Assembly: GCF_019449565.1 (NCBI RefSeq)
Contig: NZ_JAGRPM010000020.1
Span: forward strand, 1-59,007
DNA from: Rhodoblastus sp.
GTDB lineage: Bacteria > Pseudomonadota > Alphaproteobacteria > Rhizobiales > Beijerinckiaceae
Reading direction: 5' to 3'
DNA: 59,007 nt
Under the pieces are notes generated by a model. It ran no database searches, was not told the DNA's origin, and was given only the letters and a program-made list of their open reading frames with translations. The position numbers were made by a program, and so were the translations under genes. This document shows positions 46,356 to 53,684 of this stretch, one piece after another. Numbering within the stretch: the stretch's first letter is position 1; each line of letters starts with the position of its first letter.

Positions 46356-47159
46356 TCACGATTCCGTTACGACTCGCGCGAAAACCAGCGCGTCGACACG
46401 TTTCGCCCCCGCCCGCAGCAATATGCGCGCCGCGGCGTTGAGCGTCGCCCCCGAGGTCATCACATCATCCACCAGCACGATCACGCGGCCTTCGGCCTCG
46501 ATCCGCCGCGCGACGGGAACGTCGAAGGCGCCCTGGATGTTCCTGGCGCGCAAGCGTCGGGTCAGGCCAACCTGCGGCGGCGTGGGTTTGATGCGGATCA
46601 ACAGTTCGGTTTCGACGGGCACAGCCGAGACCTTGCTTACGGCGGCGGCGAGCGCGGCGGCCTGATTGAAACGTCGGCGGGCGAGGCGGGTCCAATGCAG
46701 CGGAATGGGTATGAGCAGATCGGCGTCGCGGAGCAGTTCTTCGCCGGCTCGGGCCATCCAGAGGCCCATCGGCGCCGCCAACTCGCCGCGATCGCCATAT
46801 TTCAGACGGTGGACGAGCTGGCGGGCTGGCCCGTCCTCGAAGCGGGCGACCGCGCGGACGCGCTGGAACACGGGCGGGTCAGCCAGCGCGGCCGGCGAGA
46901 GGATGCGGCCGCTTTCCCCGGCGGCGAGATCAATCTCGAACGGCGTTCCGAGCCGCTCGCAAAAGGGACGCTCGATGAAGCGCATCGCGCTCCAGCAGGC
47001 CGGACACAACCCGCCATGCGCGGCAATGGCGCGGCGGCAGGCGAGGCAGGAGGGCGGATAAAGCAGGTCGAGCGCGATCCCGCCCGCCCTTTTCAGGGCG
47101 CGCGCGCTGTGGCGAAGCCAGGTCGGCGTCTGGAGCAGCGAGGGATCGAACCGCAACAT
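46356..47159 (-). CDS. ComF family phosphoribosyltransferase-like protein
   Basis: A 267-residue protein with an N-terminal zinc ribbon (CLACRRAI and CPACW) and a C-terminal PRTase domain whose PRPP loop is VIVLVDDVMTSGATL. ComF proteins contribute to DNA uptake in naturally competent bacteria; no other com gene is here. Divergent from the methyltransferase gene. Confidence 0.9.
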   Translation of the reverse strand: MLRFDPSLLQTPTWLRHSARALKRAGGIALDLLYPPSCLACRRAIAAHGGLCPACWSAMRFIERPFCERLGTPFEIDLAAGESGRILSPAALADPPVFQRVRAVARFEDGPARQLVHRLKYGDRGELAAPMGLWMARAGEELLRDADLLIPIPLHWTRLARRRFNQAAALAAAVSKVSAVPVETELLIRIKPTPPQVGLTRRLRARNIQGAFDVPVARRIEAEGRVIVLVDDVMTSGATLNAAARILLRAGAKRVDALVFARVVTES

Positions 47160-47233
47160 GGCTCGATCCTAACGGTTCGCTTTTTCGCGCGCAAAATTTT
47201 GACGGCGTGCGGCGTAGGGGGCATAAGGACTGC

Positions 47234-48112
47234 GTGTCGAACCCGCCGCTCATTTTCGATCGCGCCTTGTGGCGCAAACGCCTGACGCGCGCGCTGCGCG
47301 CGGAAAATCCTTGCGATTTCGTGGTGACGCGCGTGGCGGAGGATCTGGCTTTCCGCCTCTCGACCGTCAGCCGCCCCTTTCCGCGCGCGCTCGATCTCGG
47401 GTCGCCGCATCCGGCCATAGCCCAGGCCATGGCCGCGCCCGGACGGCTGCTGGTGCGCGCCGCGCCGGTCGAGGCGGCTTTGGGCGAAGAGGGGCTGCGG
47501 CTGGTCGCGGATGACGAGGCTTTGCCATTTGCGCCACAAAGCTTCGATCTCGTGGTCAGCGCGCTCAATCTGCACTTCGCCAATGACGTGCCCGGCGTAT
47601 TCGCGCAAGCCCGCCGCGCTTTGGCGCCGGACGGATTGTTGCTCGCCGCGCTCGTCGGCGGCCAGACGCTGGCGGAATTGCGCGCCTGTCTCGCCCAGGC
47701 GCAGGAGGAGATCGAAGGCGGCGCCAGCCCGCGCGTCGCGCCTTTCGCCGATCTGCGCGATCTCGGCGGCCTGTTGCAGCGCGCCGGCCTCGCCTTGCCG
47801 GTGACCGATTGCGACGCCTTCACCGTCCGCTATCGCGACGTCTTCGGCTTGATGCGCGACCTACGTTCCATGGGCGCGACCAATGTGCTCGCCGCCGGGG
47901 CGCGCCGGCCGCTGCGCCGCGACGTGCTGTTGCGCATGGCGGCGATCTATGCGGAGAAATTTGCCGATCCGGACGGCAAGATCCGCGCGAGCTTCGAGAT
48001 CATCTGGGCCTCGGGCTGGGCGCCGCATGAAAGCCAGCAGAAGCCGCTGGCGCCCGGCTCGGCTCAGGCCAGGCTCAGCGAGGCGCTCGGCGACAAGAGC
48101 GGCGACATTTAG
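47234..48112 (+). CDS. SAM-dependent methyltransferase, NDUFAF5-like
   Basis: From the GTG at 47234 (AGGA 4-7 nt upstream) the protein has 292 residues and begins VSNPPLIFDRALWRKR; the further upstream GTG at 47207 has no ribosome site. The Rossmann loop ALDLGSPH is partly degenerate, and NLHFANDVPGVFAQARRAL resembles NDUFAF5/BioC-like methyltransferases, the former linked to complex I assembly. Substrate unknown. Its end overlaps the convergent hxlR gene by 4 bp. Confidence 0.8.
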   Translation: MSNPPLIFDRALWRKRLTRALRAENPCDFVVTRVAEDLAFRLSTVSRPFPRALDLGSPHPAIAQAMAAPGRLLVRAAPVEAALGEEGLRLVADDEALPFAPQSFDLVVSALNLHFANDVPGVFAQARRALAPDGLLLAALVGGQTLAELRACLAQAQEEIEGGASPRVAPFADLRDLGGLLQRAGLALPVTDCDAFTVRYRDVFGLMRDLRSMGATNVLAAGARRPLRRDVLLRMAAIYAEKFADPDGKIRASFEIIWASGWAPHESQQKPLAPGSAQARLSEALGDKSGDI

Positions 48113-48555
48113 CGCGCCGCGCGAGGCCGGGATGGGGCTTTCGCTTCCACGGGAGCGGCGGCGCTCCAGCCGGCGGAAATCTGCGGAATGCGGGTCTCGA
48201 TCCAGTCCGCCAGCGCGGCGACTTTGTCGGCCGCCTCCTGCCCCAGCGGGGTGAGGCTGTATTCGACATGGGGAGGCACGACATCAAAGGCCTTCCGATC
48301 GACCATCCCGTCGGCCTCCAGCCATTGCAGCGTCTGCGCGAGCATTCTTTCGCTGACGCCGCCGATCTTCCTGCGCAATGCGCTGAAGCGATGCGCGTCG
48401 CCTTGAAGCGCGATGAGGACGAGTACGCCCCAGCGGCTGGTCAGGTGCTTGAGCACTTCCCGCGAGGGGCATGCCGCAATCATCAGGTCGCCACGCTGGA
48501 ACTGCTGCGAGAGCGTCCGGGCGTCATTTGGCAGGTCCGACATCATTTTTCTCAT
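48109..48555 (-). CDS. HxlR-type (DUF24) transcriptional regulator
   Basis: A 148-residue winged-helix regulator: VLKHLTSRWGVLVLIAL, FSALRRKIGGVSERMLAQTLQWLEADG and VEYSLTPLGQE are standard HxlR blocks. Cys29, just before the domain, may be a redox sensor as in QorR, which senses oxidants through one cysteine. It is divergent from qorB and most likely controls it from the 83-bp intergenic region. The start may also be the ATG at 48543. Confidence 0.9.
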   Translation of the reverse strand: MRKMMSDLPNDARTLSQQFQRGDLMIAACPSREVLKHLTSRWGVLVLIALQGDAHRFSALRRKIGGVSERMLAQTLQWLEADGMVDRKAFDVVPPHVEYSLTPLGQEAADKVAALADWIETRIPQISAGWSAAAPVEAKAPSRPRAAR

Positions 48556-48572
48556 ACTTACATTTTTGTGCG

Positions 48573-48587
48573 TACTTACGAAAAGTA
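48573..48587. promoter_or_regulatory. Candidate HxlR operator
   Basis: TACTT (48573-48577) and AAGTA (48583-48587) form an inverted repeat around ACGAA, in the hxlR-qorB intergenic region. CATACTT (48553-48559) and AAGTATG (48583-48589) add a longer-spaced pair. This is the expected type of site for a DUF24/HxlR regulator; contact is inferred. Confidence 0.5.
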
Positions 48588-48638
48588 TGCCTCATACCTA
48601 AAATAGCCTTGTCCGCTTTAAGGAACAAGGAGACCATC

Positions 48639-49487
48639 ATGACATTCGCGGTTACCGGCGCATCGGGCCAGTTGGGCCGCATCGTCGTTGAAAAACTAAA
48701 ATCAAAGGTCGGCCCGTCCGAAATCGTCGCCCTTGCGCGCGATCCCGGCAAGATCGCCGATCTCGCCGTGTCCGCCCGCGCGGCTGATTATGATCGGCCA
48801 GACACGTTCGACGCGGCTTTGCGCGGCGTCGACCGGCTCCTCCTGATCTCGTCGAGCGAAATCGGAAAAAGGCAGGTCCAGCACGCCAATGTCATCGAGG
48901 CGGCCCAGAGAGCCGGCGTCAGGAAAATCATCTACACCAGCCTGCTGCATGCGGATGTGTCGCCGCTGGACCTCGCCATAGAGCACAGGGCCACGGAAGA
49001 CCGCCTTCGCGCATCGGGAGTCCCTTTCGTCATTCTCAGGAACGGCTGGTATACCGAGAATTACACCGGCTCCATCGGCGCGGCTCTGGCCGGGGGCGCC
49101 TTCATCGGCAGCGCGGGAGACGGCAAAATTTCGTCGGCATCGCGGAGCGATTACGCCGAAGCCGCCGTCGTCGCCCTGACGGGAGAGGCGGCGCCCGATG
49201 CGATTTACGAACTCGCGGGCGATGACGCCTATACCCTGACCGAGCTTGCGGCGGAAATTTCGAGGCAAGCGGGCAAGGTCATCCCATACAGGAATCTCGA
49301 ACCCGCCGATTATGCGGCGGCCTTGACCGGCTTCGGCCTGCCCGCCGATTTCGCCAAAGTCATTGCGGGGTGGGATTACGGCGCCTCGCAGGGCGCCCTT
49401 TTCGACGACGGCCATCAATTGTCGAAACTGATCGGCAGGCCGACGACGCCTCTGGCCGAAACCGTGGCGCAAGCCCTCAAGGCCTGA
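48639..49487 (+). CDS. NAD(P)H:quinone oxidoreductase QorB-like (NmrA/SDR family)
   Basis: A 282-residue atypical SDR starting at 48639 with AAGGAG 7 nt upstream; the open frame to 48471 is leader. TGASGQLG is the coenzyme loop, and LRNGWYTENY (about 138-147) is shared with E. coli YtfG (QorB). It would reduce quinones with NADPH. Divergent from an HxlR regulator, the same arrangement as ytfG/ytfH. Confidence 0.9.
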   Translation: MTFAVTGASGQLGRIVVEKLKSKVGPSEIVALARDPGKIADLAVSARAADYDRPDTFDAALRGVDRLLLISSSEIGKRQVQHANVIEAAQRAGVRKIIYTSLLHADVSPLDLAIEHRATEDRLRASGVPFVILRNGWYTENYTGSIGAALAGGAFIGSAGDGKISSASRSDYAEAAVVALTGEAAPDAIYELAGDDAYTLTELAAEISRQAGKVIPYRNLEPADYAAALTGFGLPADFAKVIAGWDYGASQGALFDDGHQLSKLIGRPTTPLAETVAQALKA

Positions 49488-49651
49488 GCCTCGTCACCCG
49501 CCCGGAGGGGATTCGCGAGACTCCTCTCCGTCGGTCTTTCCCGTCCCCGGTGTGGCGGATTTGCCGCGGCGCGATGTGAAAGAGGGCCGCGCCCGAAGAC
49601 AGCGACAACTTGCCCGTTGCCGCAAACATGGCGATGCCTTAGCCACAATTC

Positions 49652-50050
49652 ATGGCAAAGGTCTGGAAAGAGCGGGGTTATTTGCGTGCGATCGCGTTTG
49701 CGGCGCTCGCCTATATTCTTGCGCTCGCGCCGGTCCTCTCGTCCCGCCTCCAGCCCGGCGGCGGCCTCGAAGCCGGGCTGAACGGCTCCGGCGCCTGGAC
49801 GATCTGCGCCCTGGATGGGTCGGTTTCCGATCGCGATCACGATGGCGGTCGCCCCGCCGGTCATGGTCACGAACATTGCGCCCTGTGCTGGACCTTTGCG
49901 GCGCCGCTTGCGTCGCCAATGGCCGCGACGGGCTTCTCGGCTCCTTACCGCGTCGCCGTCGCGCCCGATTTTCCGACAGCCGTCCTTTCGCTGCGCCTTT
50001 CCGGCTGGGCAACCAGCTGGTCGGCGCGCGCGCCGCCTTTCGTCGCTTGA
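49652..50050 (+). CDS. DUF2946 family protein, His/Cys-rich
   Basis: A 132-residue protein with one membrane or signal helix (about 11-28) and a metal-binding-like patch: HDGGRPAGHGHEHCALC. This is the DUF2946 layout, found near copper and TonB-receptor genes. It precedes the copper receptor by 57 bp on the same strand, so it likely binds or passes on the imported metal (inference). Shine-Dalgarno is poor; the ATG at 49652 is the only sensible start. Confidence 0.75.
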   Translation: MAKVWKERGYLRAIAFAALAYILALAPVLSSRLQPGGGLEAGLNGSGAWTICALDGSVSDRDHDGGRPAGHGHEHCALCWTFAAPLASPMAATGFSAPYRVAVAPDFPTAVLSLRLSGWATSWSARAPPFVA

Positions 50051-50107
50051 TCCGCCGCGAGGATTTAGCTCCTCGCCTGACGTTTTCAAGCCTCGAAAGA
50101 CCTCATC

Positions 50108-52402
50108 ATGTCGAAAATCGCGTCCTGCCTGCTGGCGGGCGTCGCGCTCATGCCTTTTGCCGCGCGCGCCCAGCAAGCCCCTTCTTTGCCTAATATCGAT
50201 GTCTATGCGGACCGCTATTCTTCCCAATCTTCTTCCGAAGACGGCCAGTCCTCACGCGAGGGCAAGTCCACGCTCAACGCTACGATTATCTCCCGCGACG
50301 CCATCGCAACCCGCGCCCCGGCCACCAATGATACGGCGCTTATGCTGTCCGGCGCGCCGGGCGTCAGCTTTTATCAGGCCGGTCCGGTTTCGAGCCTGCC
50401 GGTGATCCACGGCCTCAATGACGACCGCAATGTCGTCGTGCTTGGCGGCGTGCCGATCAGCTCCGCCTGCGCCAACCACATGAACCCGCCTTTGTCCTAT
50501 ATCGACCCGGTCGCCATCGGCTCGGTCGAAGTGCTGACGGTCAATGTGCCGGTGAGCAAGGGGGGCGATTCGATCGGCGGCTCGATCATCGTCAAGCCGC
50601 GCGATCCCGTCTTCGCCGGCGCCCCGGCGCCCGCCGTCGTGAAGGGCGCAGCGCTCACCGCGGTCGAGGGACCGGCGCCCATCCTGTGGCCGCTCAGCCC
50701 CGGCGTCGTCGCCTCGGGATCGGTTTCGACCTACTACCGCTCGAATGGCGACGGCCTGAGCGTGTCGGGCCACGCCAATGTGGCGACCGATCATTTCAGC
50801 CTGCAATATGACGGCGCCTGGAGCAAAGCCGGCAATTATAACGCCGGCGACGGCTCGGTCGTGCGCTCGACGGGCTATGAGGCGCAGAACCAGTCCGCCA
50901 CCCTGGCCTATCGCAACGAGGATCAGCTCCTCGCTTTCCACTATGCGTTCCAGAACATTCCCTATCAGGGCTTCGTCAATCAATACATGGACATGCTGGG
51001 GAATCTCGGCAACACCTTCGACCTGTCCTACAAGGGCGGCTTCGCCTGGGGCCGACTGGAAGCCAGCGCCTATTATCATCTGACCCAGCACTACATGAAC
51101 TTCCTGGAGGACCGGGTCGGCTATGTCACGACGCCGCAGACCGGCATGCCGATGTATGTGAACGGCCAGGATTACGGCTACAAGCTCAAGGCCGAAATCA
51201 TCGCGAGCCAGATCGATCTGGTGCGCGTCGGCAATGAGCTGCACATGCAGACGCTCAACGAATGGTGGCCGCCCGTCCAGTCCTCCGGCATGGGCATGGG
51301 GGACATGGGTATGAGCGGCATGAGCATGATGTGCTGCTCGACCTTCGTGAACGTCAATAACGGCCAGCGTAACGTCCTGAGCACTTATGCCGAATGGGAA
51401 CGCCGCTGGACCAATCAATGGTCGACGCTCGTTGGCCTGCGCAATGACACGGTGTGGATGAACGCGGGCGACGTCCAGGGCTACAACACAATGATGTATG
51501 GCAAGAACGCGGCGGCGTTCAACGCCCAGGATCATGCAAAGACGGACATTAATTTCGACGCCACGGCGCTCGTGCGTTATTTTGTGGACCCGTCCGCGCA
51601 ATATGAATTCGGTTATACGCGCAAGACGCGTTCGCCGAGCATTTACGAACGCTATGCCTGGTCCACCAATGCGATGGCCGCCTCGATGATCGGCTGGTTT
51701 GGCGACGGCAACGGCTATGTCGGCAATCTCGACCTGAAACCGGAGGTCGCGCATACGATCGCCGCGACGGCGCATTGGAGCGATCCGGCGCAAAAGGCCT
51801 GGGACGTGAAGCTGACGCCTTATTACAGCTATGTGCAGGACTATATCGACGTCGACAAGATCGGCACGATCGGCTCCGGCCCCAACGCGACCAATCTGCT
51901 GCGCTTCGCCAATCACAATGCCGAACTCTACGGCTTCGATATTTCGGGACGCGCCCTGATCGCCCATACGGCGGATTATGGCGACTTCTCGATCTCCGGC
52001 GTCGGCGGCTATGTGCGCGGCAGGCGTACCGACACGTCCATGAATCTTTATCATATGATGCCGCTGAACGGGAAAGCCGCTCTCGAAAACGCCATCGTCA
52101 TTTTCGGCGGGCGCCTGACCAGCACGGCGGAAGTGCAGGCGGCGGCGGCCAAAACGCTTGTCCAGTCCGTGCGTCTCGAACCGACGACGCCGGCCTATGC
52201 GATCGTCAATCTGCGGACGTCCTTCGAATACCGGAACCTGCGCTTCGATCTGGGCGTCGAGAACCTCGCCAACCAGATGTATTACAACCCGCTCGGCGGC
52301 ATCGACATCGCCGACTGGAACGCGGGGGCGAACGCCCTGCTCCATACGCCGGTCGCGGCGGTGGGCCGCACCATCTATGGCGGCGTCACCGCCAGGTTCT
52401 GA
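50108..52402 (+). CDS. TonB-dependent receptor, OprC/NosA-like copper type
   Basis: A 764-residue outer-membrane receptor with signal peptide (cleavage near residue 22), plug domain (about 45-170) and a 22-strand barrel ending in VTARF. The plug has Cys121-x-x-x-Met125 inside SSACANHMNPPLSYI, and the barrel has His328-x-Met330 (QHYMNFLEDR). Together these fit the CxxxM-HxM copper site described for Pseudomonas OprC. A methionine-rich loop at about 394-410 (GMGMGDMGMSGMSMMCC) supplies more soft ligands. It is preceded by DUF2946. Copper import is the best reading; substrate is inferred from these residues. Confidence 0.88.
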   Translation: MSKIASCLLAGVALMPFAARAQQAPSLPNIDVYADRYSSQSSSEDGQSSREGKSTLNATIISRDAIATRAPATNDTALMLSGAPGVSFYQAGPVSSLPVIHGLNDDRNVVVLGGVPISSACANHMNPPLSYIDPVAIGSVEVLTVNVPVSKGGDSIGGSIIVKPRDPVFAGAPAPAVVKGAALTAVEGPAPILWPLSPGVVASGSVSTYYRSNGDGLSVSGHANVATDHFSLQYDGAWSKAGNYNAGDGSVVRSTGYEAQNQSATLAYRNEDQLLAFHYAFQNIPYQGFVNQYMDMLGNLGNTFDLSYKGGFAWGRLEASAYYHLTQHYMNFLEDRVGYVTTPQTGMPMYVNGQDYGYKLKAEIIASQIDLVRVGNELHMQTLNEWWPPVQSSGMGMGDMGMSGMSMMCCSTFVNVNNGQRNVLSTYAEWERRWTNQWSTLVGLRNDTVWMNAGDVQGYNTMMYGKNAAAFNAQDHAKTDINFDATALVRYFVDPSAQYEFGYTRKTRSPSIYERYAWSTNAMAASMIGWFGDGNGYVGNLDLKPEVAHTIAATAHWSDPAQKAWDVKLTPYYSYVQDYIDVDKIGTIGSGPNATNLLRFANHNAELYGFDISGRALIAHTADYGDFSISGVGGYVRGRRTDTSMNLYHMMPLNGKAALENAIVIFGGRLTSTAEVQAAAAKTLVQSVRLEPTTPAYAIVNLRTSFEYRNLRFDLGVENLANQMYYNPLGGIDIADWNAGANALLHTPVAAVGRTIYGGVTARF

Positions 52403-52410
52403 GAACAGAA

Positions 52411-52438
52411 GCCCGGCGCCGGTCGTCCGGCGCCGGGC
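52411..52438. terminator. Shared hairpin terminator of the copper receptor and dsbB
   Basis: GCCCGGCGCCGG (52411-52422) and CCGGCGCCGGGC (52427-52438) form a perfect 12-bp stem with a TCGT loop. On the + strand it is followed by TCAGCTCTTTTT. It lies between the convergent genes, ending where the dsbB stop begins. Confidence 0.8.
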
Positions 52439-52954
52439 TCAGCTCTTTTTCGGCGCCGTTGCGCCCAGTGCCGCGACCAAGGCGATTCCGGCGGAAACCA
52501 GCACGTTCCAATCAGCCAGCGACAGGCCGAGGATGCGCAGCGAGACCTCGTCGCAGCGTATGATGCGCGTGGTCTCCATCTGCCGGCGGAAATCTTCCAT
52601 CGAAGCCGGCTTGACGAAATCGCCGGTGCAATCGGTCGGCCCGGGCCAGAATTTCCATTCGACGCCGGCATGATAGCCGCCAACGACCGCGCTGGCGACG
52701 AAGATGACGGCAAGAAGGGCAAGGAGCAGCCGCGCCGCGTAGGGCGGCGCATTGCGGGCCAGGAAAATCGCCGCCGTGGCCAGCGGCAGCGCCGCGTAAT
52801 AGGGATAGCGCTGTTTCAGGCATAATTCGCAAGGCTCGAAGCCGAGCGACTGGAACGTCCAGGCGCCCGCGAGCGTGACAGCCGCGCCAAGCAATACCAA
52901 AGCGGCGGCGGGCAGGGGCTGCAAAAGAGATCGAAGCTGCGCGAATTTCGTCAT
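52439..52954 (-). CDS. dsbB: Disulfide bond formation protein DsbB
   Basis: A 171-residue inner-membrane protein with four helices and two periplasmic cysteine pairs: PCELCLKQRYPYY (Cys42, Cys45) and a second pair near residues 109 and 134 (DCTGDF, IIRCDEV). DsbB reoxidises DsbA with quinone. Followed 3 bp upstream by the DedA/YqaA gene, in the same direction. Confidence 0.94.
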   Translation of the reverse strand: MTKFAQLRSLLQPLPAAALVLLGAAVTLAGAWTFQSLGFEPCELCLKQRYPYYAALPLATAAIFLARNAPPYAARLLLALLAVIFVASAVVGGYHAGVEWKFWPGPTDCTGDFVKPASMEDFRRQMETTRIIRCDEVSLRILGLSLADWNVLVSAGIALVAALGATAPKKS

Positions 52955-52957
52955 GGG

Positions 52958-53539
52958 TTACACCAGATGGGCGGCGGCCCAGAAGCCGAACACGATGATC
53001 GCCAGCAGGATCACGACGAACCAGGCGAAATGCTTGTCCATCCAGACCCGGACCGTGTCGCCGTAGCGATTCATCGCCGCCGCGACCAGGAAGAAGCGCG
53101 CGCCGCGCGTGATCGCGGCGAGCAGGATGAACAGAGGCAGATTATAGCCGAGCAGGCCGCTGACGATGGTGACGAGCTTGAAGGGAATGGGCGTGAGGCC
53201 CTTCACCAGAATGAAGGCCCAGCCCCATTGCGCGTAAAACTCCCGCAGGGCGCCGATGCGCGGCCCATAGCCATAAAGCGCGATGATGTGATGGCCGATC
53301 GTATCGTAGAGCAAGGCCCCGATGGCATAGCCGAGGATGCCGCCCAGCACCGAGGCGATGGTGCAGACCAGCGCATAGAACCAGGCCTTCTGCGGCTTGG
53401 CCAGCGACATGGGCAGCAGGATGAGATCGGGCGGGAGCGGAAAGAACGAGCTTTCGGCGAAAGCGATTCCGGCGAGGGCCAGAGTCGCATGGCGGCTTTC
53501 GGCCAGCGACAACGTCCAGTCATAAAGCCTTTTGAACAT
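52958..53539 (-). CDS. DedA/YqaA-type membrane protein
   Basis: With the start at 53539 the protein has 193 residues, five to six hydrophobic segments and the FFPLPPDLILLPMSLA and KGLTPIPFKLVTIVSG blocks of the SNARE-associated/DedA (YqaA) family, which contributes to membrane-lipid homeostasis and envelope stress. The in-frame region to 53623 is not conserved. It lies 3 bp before dsbB, so the pair is one unit. Confidence 0.85.
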   Translation of the reverse strand: MFKRLYDWTLSLAESRHATLALAGIAFAESSFFPLPPDLILLPMSLAKPQKAWFYALVCTIASVLGGILGYAIGALLYDTIGHHIIALYGYGPRIGALREFYAQWGWAFILVKGLTPIPFKLVTIVSGLLGYNLPLFILLAAITRGARFFLVAAAMNRYGDTVRVWMDKHFAWFVVILLAIIVFGFWAAAHLV

Positions 53540-53684
53540 CCGAATCCGATCCGTTGCGAACGCGCGGGTTGTAGCACTTTCGCTCAGCCTCGGCCAAGGC
53601 GAGCTTGCCCGTCTTGTCCCCAATGTCCGTGTTTGATCTTTTCCGGGGCCAGCGCGCCCGTTCGGCGCGGATCGAAAATCCCGG

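Noticed and set aside
49488..49651. A cobalamin or other riboswitch before the TonB receptor
   Set aside because: I looked for the B12-box and conserved core on the + strand; neither was found. The receptor's copper-type residues also argue against B12 control.
50252..52345. A 697-residue minus-strand frame opposite the copper receptor
   Set aside because: It is the shadow of the receptor gene; its residues are His/Arg/Ala/Gly-rich with no motif.
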